Of a DNA stretch of 64,000 bases, positions 11,824-23,122 are shown piece after piece (the first letter of the stretch is position 1; every line of letters starts with the position of its first letter). The stretch comes from Macrocystis pyrifera. Lineage: Eukaryota; Sar; Phaeophyceae; Laminariales; Laminariaceae. A model generated the notes under the pieces. It worked only from the letters and a program-made list of their open reading frames with translations, did not search any database and was not told the origin of the DNA. The stretch lies in the NCBI GenBank assembly GCA_031763025.1, contig JASSKH010000020.1, positions 8,678,528 to 8,742,527 of the forward strand, in the 5' to 3' direction. The position numbers were made by a program, and so were the translations under genes.

Positions 11824-12091
11824 GTGTGCTTGTACACTGTCGCCCCTCTCTGCGTTAGGGTACCTATAGGATTACCTACCGAGAAAGCTTTCTCGAGTTC
11901 TTAGCACGATGGGCCCTACCGTATTCCTCAACCGAAGAAAGATACCACTCTTCGCTGGGCTTACAGTGCCCGTTTGGATCATGATGTGAATATCTCAAGG
12001 ATCGTGTCTTTCCGGCCAGAGCGGTACGATAACGGCCCACGAGCGAGGAATATCCTATGGTAAAAGCTGTTATTATCGAAGAGCTTATTTT

Positions 12092-13003
12092 CAGGGCTTT
12101 TCGCGGGTCAGGTCAAACCTCACGGGTCGGGTCGGGTCGGGTCGGGTTGGGTCAGCTGACCCGACCCGACCGCGAAACGATTGAGGTGTGCTGACTTGAT
12201 CCGACCCGACCCGCGACAATTTGAAAGCCTCTTGCCCGACCCGACCGGACCCGCGAGATTTAAACTGTCGTTGACCCGACCCTACCCGTGAGAGTTGGAA
12301 AATCTCCTGACCCGATCCGACCCGGCCCGCCACCTTCCGATTGACCCGTGAGACACGGGTTTCATGCGGGTCGAGTCACCTTGACCTTGTGAGACCATTT
12401 GTCTTGACCCGCGGGTTCGACCCGCGGACCCGGCCCGTGGATCGACACGTCAGAAGCAATTGAATATTCATTTATGTGCCCCACAGTGATATGTGGCCTG
12501 GCTGTAGTGGGTATGGATAGATGCGGGCATGCGTACATGGACTTGGCGCTGATTTAATGTTTGAATATGATACCAAAGGAGTACAATCGATTATTGGTAC
12601 GAGAAAAGACTTTGGGTAAGAATAGTGCGGGAAGTGCTTCAAGTGTCGGATCCGACCCGCGGGTCAGCAGAAAATAATTCGCGGGTCATGCTGGCCCGAC
12701 CCGCGAGTGACCCGTTGCTCGCGGGTCATGACCTGACCCGACTCGTGAGCTTTTCATTACCTCCTGACACGACCTGACCCGACCCGTGAGATTTTAAAAT
12801 TCTTGATCTGACCTGACCCGACCCGTGAGGTTTGAAACACTCTTGACCCGACCCGACCCGACCTGCGAGACTTGAAAACCTCGTGACCCGACCCGACCCG
12901 AGAGAGTTTGAACACTTCCTGGCCCCACTCGACCCGACCCGTGACATTTTAAACCCCCCGTGACGCGACCCGCGGGTCGGGTCATGACCCGCGAAAAGCC
13001 CTG
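12092..13003. mobile_element. hAT-like non-autonomous element with CCGACCCG interior, copy 1
   Basis: A 912-bp element with perfect 19-bp terminal inverted repeats, CAGGGCTTTTCGCGGGTCA. Eight-base flanks CTTATTTT (12084-12091) and CTTGTTCT (13004-13011) match at six of eight positions, as expected for an old hAT target-site duplication. CAGGG termini are also typical of hAT. Beside both ends are repeated units of about 45 bp, each a GACCCGACCCG run followed by GAGATTTGAAAACCTC-like sequence. A unique core of about 170 bp (12455-12625) is shared with the copy at 54391. There is no transposase frame. Confidence 0.85.
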
Positions 13004-13011
13004 CTTGTTCT

Positions 13012-14025
13012 CCATTTTTTTTCAGAATTTCGAGGATATTTTTCATTCAAGATTTTCTTGTTTTTTTTTTTTTTTCCAAATACGTGAAAATTATATTTCC
13101 TGATATTTGTGCTTGTGCAGAATTTCACAAATCGTGGCAGAACGCCTCCGTATCTTGGCGCAAACTTCCAAAATTTTCCAAACTCTTGAAAATTCTGGAA
13201 AAAACTCACCGATAATATAGACCCTAATACAACGTAAGGAAATATAAGGATCGTTGACGTAGGCATTATGAAGACTAAACGGTCCTTACTTTTTCGTTCA
13301 GAGTATACACACTTGGAGTCGTGCTAGCACAGTAGAGGGAGGGGGATGGGGGGGGGGAGAAGTTGTCTCAGGTTCCTATCATCAGCAATGCCATGCACAC
13401 GTAGACGGGGGTTGTGCCGTACTTTCTATTTTCTGAGCTTCTCACATCGTGGAAAAACTAAACTCAGCCGAGCGAAACAGGACTTTCGAAGAACTACTGT
13501 AGTTTTTTTTCTATGGCCCTACTGTGGTACGAGTACTTCGTATCCGGTATACTTCTTACTCCACAGTAGAAAATCCTCTCGTGCTGTCCGGCACACTAAT
13601 AGCTGATCGCCTTCAGGGACTCAACCGGTCACAAAATAATGAGCCTAAAATTTAAACCCCCTATATACCGTGTGGGACATCTTAGTCTCGTCGCGTGAAT
13701 GAAGAGGAGTCCCGCGGCTGACCCAAGTAGACAGAAGTAGAGACGCCCGCCGCGATCGGGTAGCTTCTGCTGTTTCCGAGGCTCCTCTGGTTTGAGTCAC
13801 CGAAGGAGCTCTCTAGGGTACCCTCCCTACCCAGGTACCGACCGCGTGAAAAACGTGTGGTACAACCCCGACGACGAATAACAATCGCTCCCATCATAAC
13901 CCCTGCAGGAATGTTTTAAAACGAATGGTATTGTCGTAAAGAAGACAAAATGGCACTCCTCCCCAACGATATCGGGCAGCAGCCCTTCAGAGAAACTAGC
14001 CCCCCCCCCCCCCCATTTGTTCCCA
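13012..14025. other. Intergenic or intronic stretch, no gene seen
   Basis: It holds short homopolymer runs, a 13-14-base C run near 14000 and a GAGGCTCCTC hairpin related to MITE family 3 near 13777-13815. No open frame looks protein-like. Confidence 0.5.
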
Positions 14026-14300
14026 TGTGCTCCGTCTCAAAACGGATGCGCGGTCAATGGTCAATTAACTGAGGCAAGCAACAAATGAGCACGCCCTCCC
14101 CCCCCCATATGCGACCTAGTAGGATGCTCGCCCTTCATACGACTCGCCGGACACCTCACGGCGTTTCGCGCTTGGTGTAAGCAGTGTCTGCCTGGTCGGT
14201 GAAAACCCGACATGCTCCGTCCCGGCATTGTAGGGATGCGAGGGTCTACGGATTTACGACTACAACCATGCATGATAACGAGTAAACTCCCCATGCGCGA
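14026..14300 (+). repeat. C-tailed dispersed repeat, copy 1
   Basis: It contains two blocks. One is GCTCCGTCTC...CAACAAATGAGCACGCC followed by a C run. The other is CCTTCATACGACTCGCC...GGTCGGTGAAAACCCGAC...GATAACGAGTA followed by C's. The blocks recur at 20541, 34673 and 59080, each ending GAGTAC plus a C-rich tail. The layout resembles a retroposed short element, but its class is not established. Confidence 0.65.
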
Positions 14301-14892
14301 CCACGGTCATACATGATTTCGAGTAGCCTCGCCCCCTCGGTCAGCCAGGAACGGTTTTCCTAACGCAGCGCGCGCCATCAACAATATGATCGAATGATTA
14401 GGGAAACACACATCTTGAAAAAGAACACTTGCTACATGCGGTAGAGGTTCGACCTGTTTTTTTTCTGAGGCTCCTCGCCCGAGGGGAGCTCTCTACCTTT
14501 GCACCTTTAACCCAACAACACAAAAATGGTGGGAAACAGTATAAAAGCGCAAAACCCTCTGTGCGTACTGTATGCACACTCTCCCAGCCTACTATACATG
14601 TTCTGTAAAAAAATCGAACAAATGGCAGTTCGACTATGTTTGGGTTAGGGCCTGTATTAATGAGATTTTTGTTAACGATTCCGCCAATACTTTTTTTCCT
14701 CTGTTTTCATTTGCGTCTGTTCGGTAGAAAAGTGAATCACCAAGCAGGCGTTTGGAAATAAACCCCGAAAACATCAAATTCGGTAAGAAGTCTTTTGTTG
14801 ATAAGCAAGGAGGGATCCCGTAATTCAGAAAAAATGTTCCCCCCCCGAAAATGTGCTCATTCATGCTCCTGTCGTAGCGCGCGTCTCTATTA

Positions 14893-14996
14893 TTACGGGG
14901 GACAATAGAAAATAGGACCTACGATTAACACAAAAACCCTATATTGGCCTATTTTTACTATCAATATTTGGTCCTATTTACTCTGGTCCCCCGTGA
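14893..14996. mobile_element. Palindromic TTACGGGGG MITE, copy 3 (TA target site)
   Basis: A 104-bp inverted repeat, TTACGGGGGACAATAGAAAA to CTGGTCCCCCGTGA, flanked by TA. It is inserted in the opposite orientation to most copies, judged by the internal TATATTGGCCTATTTTTACT order. Confidence 0.85.
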
Positions 14997-15334
14997 TACC
15001 AAGATGTCCAGGAGAGGAGCTTTCACAGCATGTATTAATCCATCAAAGGGGGTTGCTCTTATCAAACGGTGCATGCCTCGCCGAAGAAATTGCGGTAGAG
15101 GGTTTTCTATACTTGATTGTCGCATGGGCCAAACAAAATCGCACTTGACGGAGGAGCTCCCGAGCTGAAGAGCATGTACTCCGTAGGTATCCCCTAGATC
15201 GTTGCGTCCGATGTACACAATACTATATAGATACTACTGTATATACATATTATACGCCAGGTACATAATGTGCACACACTATACACATACAATATACATA
15301 CTCTATACGAATGGTTGTGTATATACCCATACTA

Positions 15335-15439
15335 TTACGGGGGTCCATAGTTAACGGGACCAAATATTGTTAGTAAAAATACCTAAATATATAGGTTTTT
15401 ATGTATGCCATAGGTCCTGTTAAATATGGACCCCCGTAA
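15335..15439. mobile_element. Palindromic TTACGGGGG MITE, copy 4 (TA target site)
   Basis: A 105-bp inverted repeat with termini TTACGGGGGTCCATAGTTAA. It is nearly identical to copy 7 at 56693, so the pair defines a young subfamily. TA lies on both sides. Confidence 0.9.
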
Positions 15440-15450
15440 TAACCCCTTCA

Positions 15451-15495
15451 GGACTGCAGTCCCGTTGTGGGACGAAACACTTGGAATTTGGGTCA
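15451..15495. mobile_element. Half copy of a GACTGCAGTCCC palindromic MITE (family 2)
   Basis: One arm plus loop, GGACTGCAGTCCCGTTGTGG then GACGAAACACTTGGAATT. It matches the arms of the full copies at 15820-15883 and 21268-21338. Confidence 0.6.
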
Positions 15496-15545
15496 AATTT
15501 ACGTGCACCGGGACAGTGTACCACTAAAAGGACAAAGCTAACGAC

Positions 15546-15792
15546 GCGTTCTACGATGAGGTAGCACACTTCCGCTAAGATGTTTTCTGAATGACGGGGC
15601 TCCTTAACCCAAAATCGTCGGAATGATGCCAATCTTGTTTAAAAAAAGGACGTAATCGTCTACCTGTGGGCCGTGGGATCATTCATCGGCGTGCTATTTT
15701 GATTTTTTACGGAGTCAGCCTTCGGGTGAGGTGTGGAGCTCCTCAAGCAACGAGCCTCAGAACATTTAGGGTGAATTTCTATCGTAGAACGC
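15546..15792. mobile_element. MITE family 3 with internal hairpin, copy 2
   Basis: About 247 bp with termini GCGTTCTACGAT and ATCGTAGAACGC. The internal hairpin is GGAGCTCCTCAAGCAACGAG. It aligns along its length with 9989-10251, including GCCAATCTTGTTT and GGGTGAGGTGT. It is sandwiched between family 1 and family 2 MITEs. Confidence 0.75.
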
Positions 15793-15819
15793 CTCTACCC
15801 CTTTTATTAATAGTATGAT

Positions 15820-15883
15820 AGTCCCATTTTGGGGGCAAACTACTTAGAATGTGAGTGTTTTGTCCCCGAAACGGGACTGCAGT
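15820..15883. mobile_element. GACTGCAGTCCC palindromic MITE, family 2
   Basis: The left arm AGTCCCATTTTGGGGGCAAA pairs imperfectly with the right arm TTTTGTCCCCGAAACGGGAC. The loop is CTACTTAGAATGTGAGTG. It has no coding capacity. Confidence 0.65.
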
Positions 15884-16849
15884 TGTAGAGCGACAAGCCC
15901 ACAAACGTGCTGTCTTGTCTCGAATATGGTTCTGTCTTTCAATAAAACACAAAAGGTCCCGTGCTCCAATTCCAATCAATTTGTTTTTGTTTGCTTACTT
16001 CGTGACGAGCCGCCGATTTGCCTGTTCTTGTCTCTGCTATATATGACCTTGAAATCGGACGGGGTTCACCACGAAGTGTACATCAATGGCAGTGTTCATC
16101 TGATACCTTGCCTGTATCGGGCGTGTACGTGGCGATAGCTTATATTTTCTCTATCAAAGTAGGATGTTGGAGTTCTTCGAGTGAGAACCCTCAGAAATGT
16201 AGGCGCATCCTTCCCTCGATAGCTACACTTCGAATAAACATCTATTGATAAGCATATAAAGATATCTATTATAGAGAAGAAGAGGCCCTACCGCCGCGGG
16301 GGCGGTAGGGCCACAATGACGAAACTATAAATTAGTCTGTCTCATGCAAGGAAAATCATGAAAACAAAATCGCAATCGATAGCAATAAGCAACAATAAGT
16401 TGAACAGGAACAAAAAACAGTCTATCTTAGATGCCGGGTGTGTATCCCAAACCTTTCATAGCTGAGTATCAACCACTTTTTCGGATGAGTACTCTTGGCT
16501 GACGACGTGTTCGCGACAAATCAACAGAACGCTGCAAGCGACTTTGAAGCTACTACGTACTCTGCTGTAAGCGGACAGCTTGAATATAAGCATTGATGAC
16601 AGATACGCTGGTATGCCTCTGCGGTCACTTTTTACTGTCCAGCTTACATTTACTTGGGTGGGAAGTTATGAGGTTATATACCCTCAGCGACAGAGAGGAC
16701 GAGCGCGGTGGTCACATGTATATTGGTTGCCCCCCATGGTAATTGCTTCTTTTTTAATGGCACGTACGGTTCAGCATTCGAACTGCACGTGATGTTTCAT
16801 GTAATGTAGCAAGCCCAAGCTCTCGCGCATTCAAGAAAGATGAAAGAAA

Positions 16850-17560
16850 ACAGTATTAACAATATGATAATACATGGTAAAACGGGAAATAAATATTGAT
16901 ACAGCATGCTCCAGTACCACGCCGAAGAATGCGACACACATACGTACGACGTACATGTTGACGGTTGAAAGTAGTCCCGCACACCGAACTCATCAAACAC
17001 CCTCAACACGAAGCGCCAGTTAAACGCCGCCCTGGTCCTCTGGTCCGCGTTGCTAAGCGCGAAGAGGGTATTTGTGTGACGGAACGAAAATAATGGCCGA
17101 ATTACGAAACATACATGCCATTAATAGATGCGGCGAAATCAGCTTGAATCGGTTCGTTGTGCACCTTGTACCCTCGTACCTGGTGCATGTTCTCTGAAAT
17201 TCGAAAGTATCTGAGCGAGAGCTTGGCACGTATCACATGGCAGCCGCTCGTGAGCTTCTCATGCCCCGCAACGATCTGTATCCTCTCGTAGCCGCGCAAG
17301 CTATTTCTATCAGCATGAATAGAGTACAGCGGGCACGAAACAGATCTACCTGTTTGCTGCGCATATACATCATCCCGGTTTACGATCGAAGGATACCGGC
17401 ACGGACCCACGAGATGCTGACATCGTACACGTAAAAATTTGCCGTTGTCATGAAGCGTGACGTCATAGTTGGGACACGCGCGCGCGTGTGTACTACTGCT
17501 GTGTTGCTTGGTTTTTCAGAACACCCGCCCTGAATGATACCCCCGTGTCTGGTCTCGAAC
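16850..17560 (-). other. Possible minus-strand exons, family unknown
   Basis: A 102-residue open frame (17102-17410) contains SLRGYERIQIVAGHEKLTSG and HVIRAKLSLRYFRISENMHQ. The latter is followed by a GTACGAG donor-like site on the minus strand. Further along that strand (about 16970-17090) a different frame reads LFALSNADQRTRAAFNWRFV and LRVFDEFGVRDYF. Both look protein-like, but I cannot fit splice sites between them and recognise no domain. They could be exons of an unknown host gene or remnants of an inserted element. Confidence 0.25.
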
Positions 17561-17863
17561 AAGTACGGTAGGGTGTCGGATATTTTTTTCTCCTGGGTTT
17601 GTTGAAGCTAATGAATTCAGTTAACCCTAGAACTGCTGTGCAATAGTCTGGGGCTGTCGTTTTAATGTTTTAAGCGACACGCGTCAACGCAAAAAACCTT
17701 TTCGATGAGGATTTTGAAGCACAGCAGCACACAACAAATTATACGTACGAAGTATAATATTTTCATAGATGTCGAACGCAACCCCCACAACTAACTACAA
17801 CCAGCAGCGAGACCCACCACCACCACCCAGCGACAAGCTTCTGCTTCTACCTGTGCCCAGCTG

Positions 17864-17893
17864 CTGGTGGTGGTGGTGGTGGTGGTGGTGGTG
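17864..17893. repeat. (GGT)n microsatellite
   Basis: Ten GGT units in a row, preceded by a CCACCACC-rich stretch, so the region can fold back on itself. Confidence 0.85.
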
Positions 17894-18258
17894 CTTAACT
17901 CGAGGATGGCTGTGGGTGGGTGGTCTGTGATACCTTGGGCGTGCCTGGTACATGGTGTGTCTGCTTTTCCCACGACCCCTGATACGACCCCAAGTACCTG
18001 GAAGTTAGATAATTCAATAAGACCAATCTTCGCGAACTCAGGACGGCTTTGAATTCCTCTGAGCAAATGAGGATAGCGGGACGCTGTTCAGAGGACTTCA
18101 AAGACCCTGTCTGTTTCGAAATCGGTGGTGCTTTCGTCGCGCACGGCGCCTTAGAGGGCGACGTGTCGTATCATTATGATACGAGCATCAGAGCGAGGCC
18201 GAACGATACAATCCCAGTAAAGCTTAAAAGTAGGAACCCCGCTGCTGTTACAAGGCAG

Positions 18259-18358
18259 CCGTGAACCGCTGTGGCCATGGCGACAAGCACGGCGCCAGTA
18301 CGAGCTGTACTATGCCAATCTGCGACGTATGAAGATGGAGTCGGACTTGCCGGTGTAG
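18259..18358 (+). CDS. Probable terminal coding exon (charged helix, stop TAG)
   Basis: After an acceptor CAG at 18256-18258 (an alternative AG ends at 18254), one frame reads REPLWPWRQARRQYELYY, then ANLRRMKMESDLPV and the stop TAG (18356-18358). It is charged and helical like the exons at 6810-11823 and on the same strand, and AATAAA follows at about 18446. It may be the last exon of that gene. Its starting phase does not fit directly onto the exon ending 11823, so at least one exon between them is missing from my model. It could equally belong to a separate gene. Confidence 0.4.
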
Positions 18359-18445
18359 GGACAAGCTTGCGTTTTCAATGCGTGTGTATTTGTTCTTTTT
18401 TCGTTTTGCCATTGGGCCGCTCTAAGTTGCTATGATGAAGCGAGA

Positions 18446-18451
18446 ATAAAA
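18446..18451 (+). terminator. Candidate polyadenylation signal AATAAA
   Basis: AATAAA about 90 bases after the TAG of the exon at 18259. Distance and strand suit a 3' UTR. Confidence 0.35.
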
Positions 18452-20030
18452 TATCACTTGAATCAAATATTGTTTGTTTGGGCATCAGACGAACTCCAGA
18501 ACATGAAGATGTACATCCTGAAAAAAAAAAAAACCCTTTCCATATTCCCTGCACACTCCGAAGAAAATCGGAGAAAAACGAAATAAAAACCGGATTCTTG
18601 TTGACTATGTTGTGTACTTCCTCGGAGTGGGAGGGAGCTCGAGCGGTCAGTGTGTGTGTGTGTTTTGTAGTCTGGACCACGAAACTTGTACCCTTTCTAC
18701 TCTTGCACATCTCGGGCAGATCATCCACAGATCATTCCCACTTCATGATCTAGATCTTTCAGGGCAGACAGATTCATGATCTGTATGATCTGTATGATCT
18801 GGGTCACGTTGCGGGGGGAAAGCGTTATACCAGGTACTTGCTCTGCATGATCTAGCACGTGTTTCCTGGGTTGAATATGTACTACAATGTCTGCATTCTG
18901 CACAACAACTCCTTATCACGGCAGATGTAGGATCTGTTCGTAGATGATTTGTACCGCGATATGTCCGAGCTGTGTGACACTTTTGGCCGTTCTGTTTTTG
19001 GCATGTATCTTGCAGGTTAAGGCGTGGACCTGTCGATGTTGCATGGACACAGAACACACCACGAAACATGTCACATGCACCCACGCTTGACGTTTGACAG
19101 ATTGTACGAGCTTGCCTTGAAGCGCAGGGGGGGGCAAACCTTGGCGCGAGTCGCGCAAGAGCACAGACGAGCGTTGCAGGCAGGAGACCCCGAGCGACGA
19201 GGTTGTCGCGCAGTCAGGTTCGTCTTACTTCAGAGTAGCATTATTATTAGTAGCAGCAGCGATAATAGTAGCAGCAGCAGCAGTAGTAGTAGTAGTAGTA
19301 GAGAGTAGTAGTGGCAGCAGTAGTAGCGGTAGCTGTAGTGGTAGCAGAAACAGAGGGGGCAACAGGGCAGAGCGCGTGGATTGTGGGACTAAGGAGGCGC
19401 CGGGAATGTCTCTAGCGAAAACGTCGTACGTGTGCATGACGAGCCAAAAGATAGTGACGCCAAAGTGCCCCCTTTGTCGCAGCAGCTCAATGCCACGGCA
19501 AGGGCGGCGCCTTGATAATTTAGTTCAGTATCTTACCCGAAAAACGCCTTCTTCGAAGAAGTTTGTTGCCACAACCCGACCAGCATTTTTATACCCTAGC
19601 CCGAAAACAAATACTACGGTAGTAAAATCATCATACCAACCGGTAGTTGCTCTTTCGAGGAGCTCGACCGACCGGAAAAATGTTGGTTCAGAAGGCAAAA
19701 ACGCGAAGCCTCTACCGTGGCCTTGTTCAGCATGGCCTTCCTCCCTGCCGGACTAAAAAACTGAGACGCCTGCCGTGCCGCACCGTACGACACACACGCA
19801 AAACAAAACAACTGTCTGAACTTTATGAGGGAACGGTTTCGGTACTTCGCCTGCCTTCATCGCACTCTCTCTCCCTTGGAATACGACAGGGATCGGGCCG
19901 GCTCGAAAGAACGCGCGGGTACTCTTCGGAACTCTCGAATGCAGAGCAGGGCGATTACTCGGGCCGATCTTCCAGAACATTCGTCACGGAAGGAGGTGGT
20001 TTTGCTGGCGAAGAAGGGTTGGCGACCCGG
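18452..20030. other. No gene called; coding-like pieces and AGC/AGT repeats
   Basis: A plus frame at 19024-19225 (LALKRRGGQTLARVAQEHRR) looks protein-like and then runs into AGC/AGT trinucleotide repeats (19245-19340). A second frame (19376-19756) includes a CPLC pair but no recognisable zinc-binding domain. Neither has a clear splice context. Confidence 0.3.
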
Positions 20031-20035
20031 TAACG

Positions 20036-20150
20036 CCCCTCCTCCACCTCCCCCGCCCCCTTCGATGAGGCCGGCGAGAAACGAGTAGGTTATCGCGGTT
20101 GAGGGGTGGAGGGGGGGGTAGGGGGGGCGTACCGCCCCCTCCCCCCCCAC
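20036..20150. repeat. G-rich/C-rich inverted repeat
   Basis: A pyrimidine block, CCTCCTCCACCTCCCCCGCC, is followed after about 50 bases by purine blocks GAGGGGTGGAGGGGGGGG and TAGGGGGGGC. The block is followed again by a C-rich run. A weaker second version occurs near 20245-20320. The region could form a hairpin or G-quadruplex. Confidence 0.6.
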
Positions 20151-20491
20151 CCGAGGCGCTAATCCTATCATCTTCGGAACCTATGCACCGCCTAGTGTGT
20201 ACTAGGTGTTTTGTTATCGCTGGGTGTGTAACAGCCTCCAACTCCCTTCCCCGATAAGGCTGGCGACGTGAGATTGGTTAGTCGCGATTGGCTACTCGGA
20301 AGGGGAGGGGGGGGGGACGGAGGCATACACAGCCAAAGAGCAGGAATGGCAACGGGGCGGCGGAAGGAGGTACTAGACACGAAGGATTCGTATCCTTCAG
20401 CGGAACACGACCCAGACATTCGGGGATGATCTTCATCACGAAAATGCTCGAGTTTTTTCTGGCGAGAGAGTGGATTGACTAGTTTGTATTG

Positions 20492-20513
20492 CCCCCCCCC
20501 CCCCCCCCCCCCC
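20492..20513. repeat. Run of 22 C
   Basis: An uninterrupted homopolymer, followed by GTCCGTCCGTC. Confidence 0.9.
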
Positions 20514-20540
20514 GTCCGTCCGTCAAGAAATGTCTGCCCC

Positions 20541-20650
20541 TAGTGGTTGAAAGTCCGACTTTGCTCCGTCCCGGCACTGTAGGGATGCCAGGGTCTATGG
20601 TCATACGACTACGGTAGTGTATGATAATGAGTACACCCCCCCCCGGTAAG
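20541..20650 (+). repeat. C-tailed dispersed repeat, partial copy 2
   Basis: It shares CTCCGTCCCGGCACTGTAGG, GGTCTATGGTCATACGACTA and the end GATAATGAGTACACCCCC with the copies at 14026, 34673 and 59080. Confidence 0.7.
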
Positions 20651-21001
20651 ACTGATTGGGTGGGGGGGGCTCATCCACTCCCCGTGGCAGAGCAAAATAC
20701 AATATGAGGTAGTGGAAGGAATCCATCAACGAAGGATTAGCACACTTTGACGGGGCAACGGCGGACAACAGGCCAGTGCTTCTGAAATTTTAGTCAGAGA
20801 AGGAATGGTTTCTGTTGGCAAGCGAGGGTGGACTAGAACTACAGCCAGAAGACACAAGCTACGACAGGGCAGCATCTTTTGGCCGAAACTAAATATTTAT
20901 GACCGACGATGCTCCTCCCAAGGGCGAAGAACCGCCCAATGCTATCGCCGAAACAAAGTCTGGGTTTTAAGACTATGTTTGGATATTATGTACTTATGTA
21001 T

Positions 21002-21010
21002 CTGTCTGTC

Positions 21011-21056
<46 letters not shown>
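21002..21056. repeat. (TATC)n microsatellite
   Basis: About a dozen TATC units with a TTATC variant. Surrounding sequence from 20650 to 21260 shows no supported gene. Confidence 0.9.
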
Positions 21057-21267
21057 CTCCATGGCGTTGTACGTCGGGTTTTGCACTTTTTTTTCCCTTG
21101 AGGTCAGGCTTTTTGGGTGGGGTATACTACAGTAGTAGCAGTAAGGAGCTCCTCAAGTGAGAAGTCTTGGGAAGTACCGGTATTACGCAGGTAGGCTCAC
21201 CCGTATCGTAATACGATAGGTGCACCGTGCTCACGACACGAGGGGTAGCACTTTAAAGCCCTTCTAG

Positions 21268-21338
21268 GACCGCAGTTCCGCTTTCGGGGACGAACTACTT
21301 ACAATTAGAGTGCTTCGTCCCCCGATTGGGACTGCAGT
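21268..21338. mobile_element. GACTGCAGTCCC palindromic MITE, family 2
   Basis: A 71-bp inverted repeat. The left arm GACCGCAGTTCCGCTTTCGG pairs with the right arm CCCCCGATTGGGACTGCAGT around a loop like the one at 15820. Confidence 0.7.
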
Positions 21339-22236
21339 GGTAACAGGGTTACGGACAATTTTGGGTCCAGGCTGATGGGTGCTCGCCTCCGCCGAGGAAC
21401 TGCAGTGCCCCAACAGCACTCTTGTGTGTCGCTATGTAAGGTGGGGCGGTGGGGGTCACGTTTGAGGTTGATATTTCTTTCGAGTCGTTCAGAGCTACTC
21501 GGCCGAAGTGACTCGACTACAGTACGTGCCCAACTTCTTTTGTTGCAGTCTCACGTACAGTAAGATTTTCTGAATTCTGCTTTGGTTGTATGCGCCACAC
21601 CGCGCGCGGGACTGTTCACTACGCTTTGCGTCAACAAAAACATACTCAAGTCTTGAGCCATTTTAGTTTTTGGCGAGGTGCAGGGGCACGCTCCCAAGTG
21701 GCCCAAACGCGGTATTCGCTCGTGCTATCGTCGATAACATGCCAGCAAGAGGGGAAAATGCTGCTTTTTTCGACGACGACAGCGTTATATATACTTGACT
21801 ACCAGCCTGATAGCTACGGTAAGTGCCTTAACCAATCCCGTCGAGACCCCGCCCCCGAGAGAGCGACCGACCAAGCACAACGATAACGTTTGGCGTTTTC
21901 AATCGTCTACGTACGAGCACAGTGTGAGCGCTCAGCGGCACGGATAGGGTCGCCTTGCGCCCGTGCCTCACGCCTCCTCGCATTGTACCCGGGACACCGA
22001 TCGGTTATGTCTCGTTAAAATAGGGGTAGCCCCCTTTACAGCAGCAATATGTATACTCCGGTATGTACCTACCGCAGGCTAGGCCTTAAGATCGGCCATC
22101 AAGTTGTTCTTGCCCTACTTCACAAAGTCAGGTTTTCTGGAAGGGAAGAGGAGAGAGAGAGAGCTCCTCAAGCGAGTGGAGCCTCAAAAACTAATTGGTG
22201 CTATATCCCTCTCTCGGAGAAGGTATCAGTAACATC

Positions 22237-22237
<1 letters not shown>

Positions 22238-22292
<55 letters not shown>
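22238..22292. repeat. Run of 55 uninterrupted C
   Basis: Fifty-five consecutive C residues between AACATCA and TCCGATAA. A homopolymer this long is very unusual. It makes a poly-Pro/poly-Gly open frame on the two strands, which is not evidence of coding. Confidence 0.9.
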
Positions 22293-22296
<4 letters not shown>

Positions 22297-22454
22297 ATAA
22301 AGCTGGACCTGGAGTGGCCGCATTCGTACACTACTACGTACGTGAGTCCCTTCTTGACAAGCTTGGTGGGGGGCGGGAAATCATTCAAGCATCCCCCCAA
22401 GGAGAAAATTCAACGCGGCAGCTGCGTTTCCAAGCACCTTGAAGGGATCGTCAT

Positions 22455-22719
22455 GCGTGCTACAGTAGGAGTAGCCGTGTTTTGGCCGAAACGGTTCTCA
22501 CTGACGGGGTTCAGCAAGTGAGGGACACGCCCAAATGTCACTGGGAAAAACGTTTTCGTTTTTGTAAGACTCAAGCCTAGCAAATACCTCCGGTATGCCG
22601 AGGTCCAGCGTCCAGGTTTTCTCGAAGTCAGTGTGCGGGGCGTGTATAGAGCTCCTTACGGCTACGTGAGGAGCCTTATCAAAATCTGTTCTGATAGGTG
22701 CTATCGCTACCGTAAGCGC
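22455..22719. mobile_element. MITE family 3-like element, diverged copy
   Basis: The ends are GCGTGCTACAGTAGGAGT and the inverted CTATCGCTACCGTAAGCGC. The internal GAGCTCCTTACGGCTACGTG hairpin and the CGAAGTCAGTGTGCGGGGCG segment match the layout of 9989 and 15546. A further diverged member may occupy 23420-23895. Confidence 0.5.
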
Positions 22720-22789
22720 ACGTCTAAGGGCACCGCTTTTTAGCCGACCTATCTTTTCGATTTACAATATATATCCTCGTCTGAGGAAT

Positions 22790-23122
22790 TTACCGTATAA
22801 TAATATCACACTGGGTGATAAGGTAACACACCCCCTGGGTTCAGGCCCGGTTTCCTCCGAAACACGGGGGGGGCACAAACAACGAAAATGGTGGCTCTGG
22901 AAATACCGTATATCACGCTGGGTGATAAGGTAACACACTCCTGGGACGATTTTCAGGCCCGGTTTCCTCCCAAACATGCCTTGAGGGGGGGCACACACAA
23001 CGAAAATGGTGGCTCTGTAATATTTCGTGGAGAAGGTTGCATAGACGCATCATCGCTCGTCGTGCTCGGTACGCCCCACTGCTGAAAATCGTCCGAGGGG
23101 GTGTGTTTACGTTATCAAAAAG
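22790..23122. repeat. Tandem plus inverted repeat around GGTGATAAGGTAACACAC
   Basis: Two head-to-tail units (about 22790-22897 and 22907-23018) share CTGGGTGATAAGGTAACACA, CAGGCCCGGTTTCCTCC and AACGAAAATGGTGGCTCTG. The right end (23081-23122) carries the inverted form TGAAAATCGTCC...GTGTGTTTACGTTATCA. This foldback layout resembles a small transposon with an internally duplicated arm. Confidence 0.65.

Noticed and set aside
22049-22400. Open frames with poly-Pro and poly-Gly
   Set aside because: They exist only because a 55-C run has no stop codons; the flanks do not look like protein.
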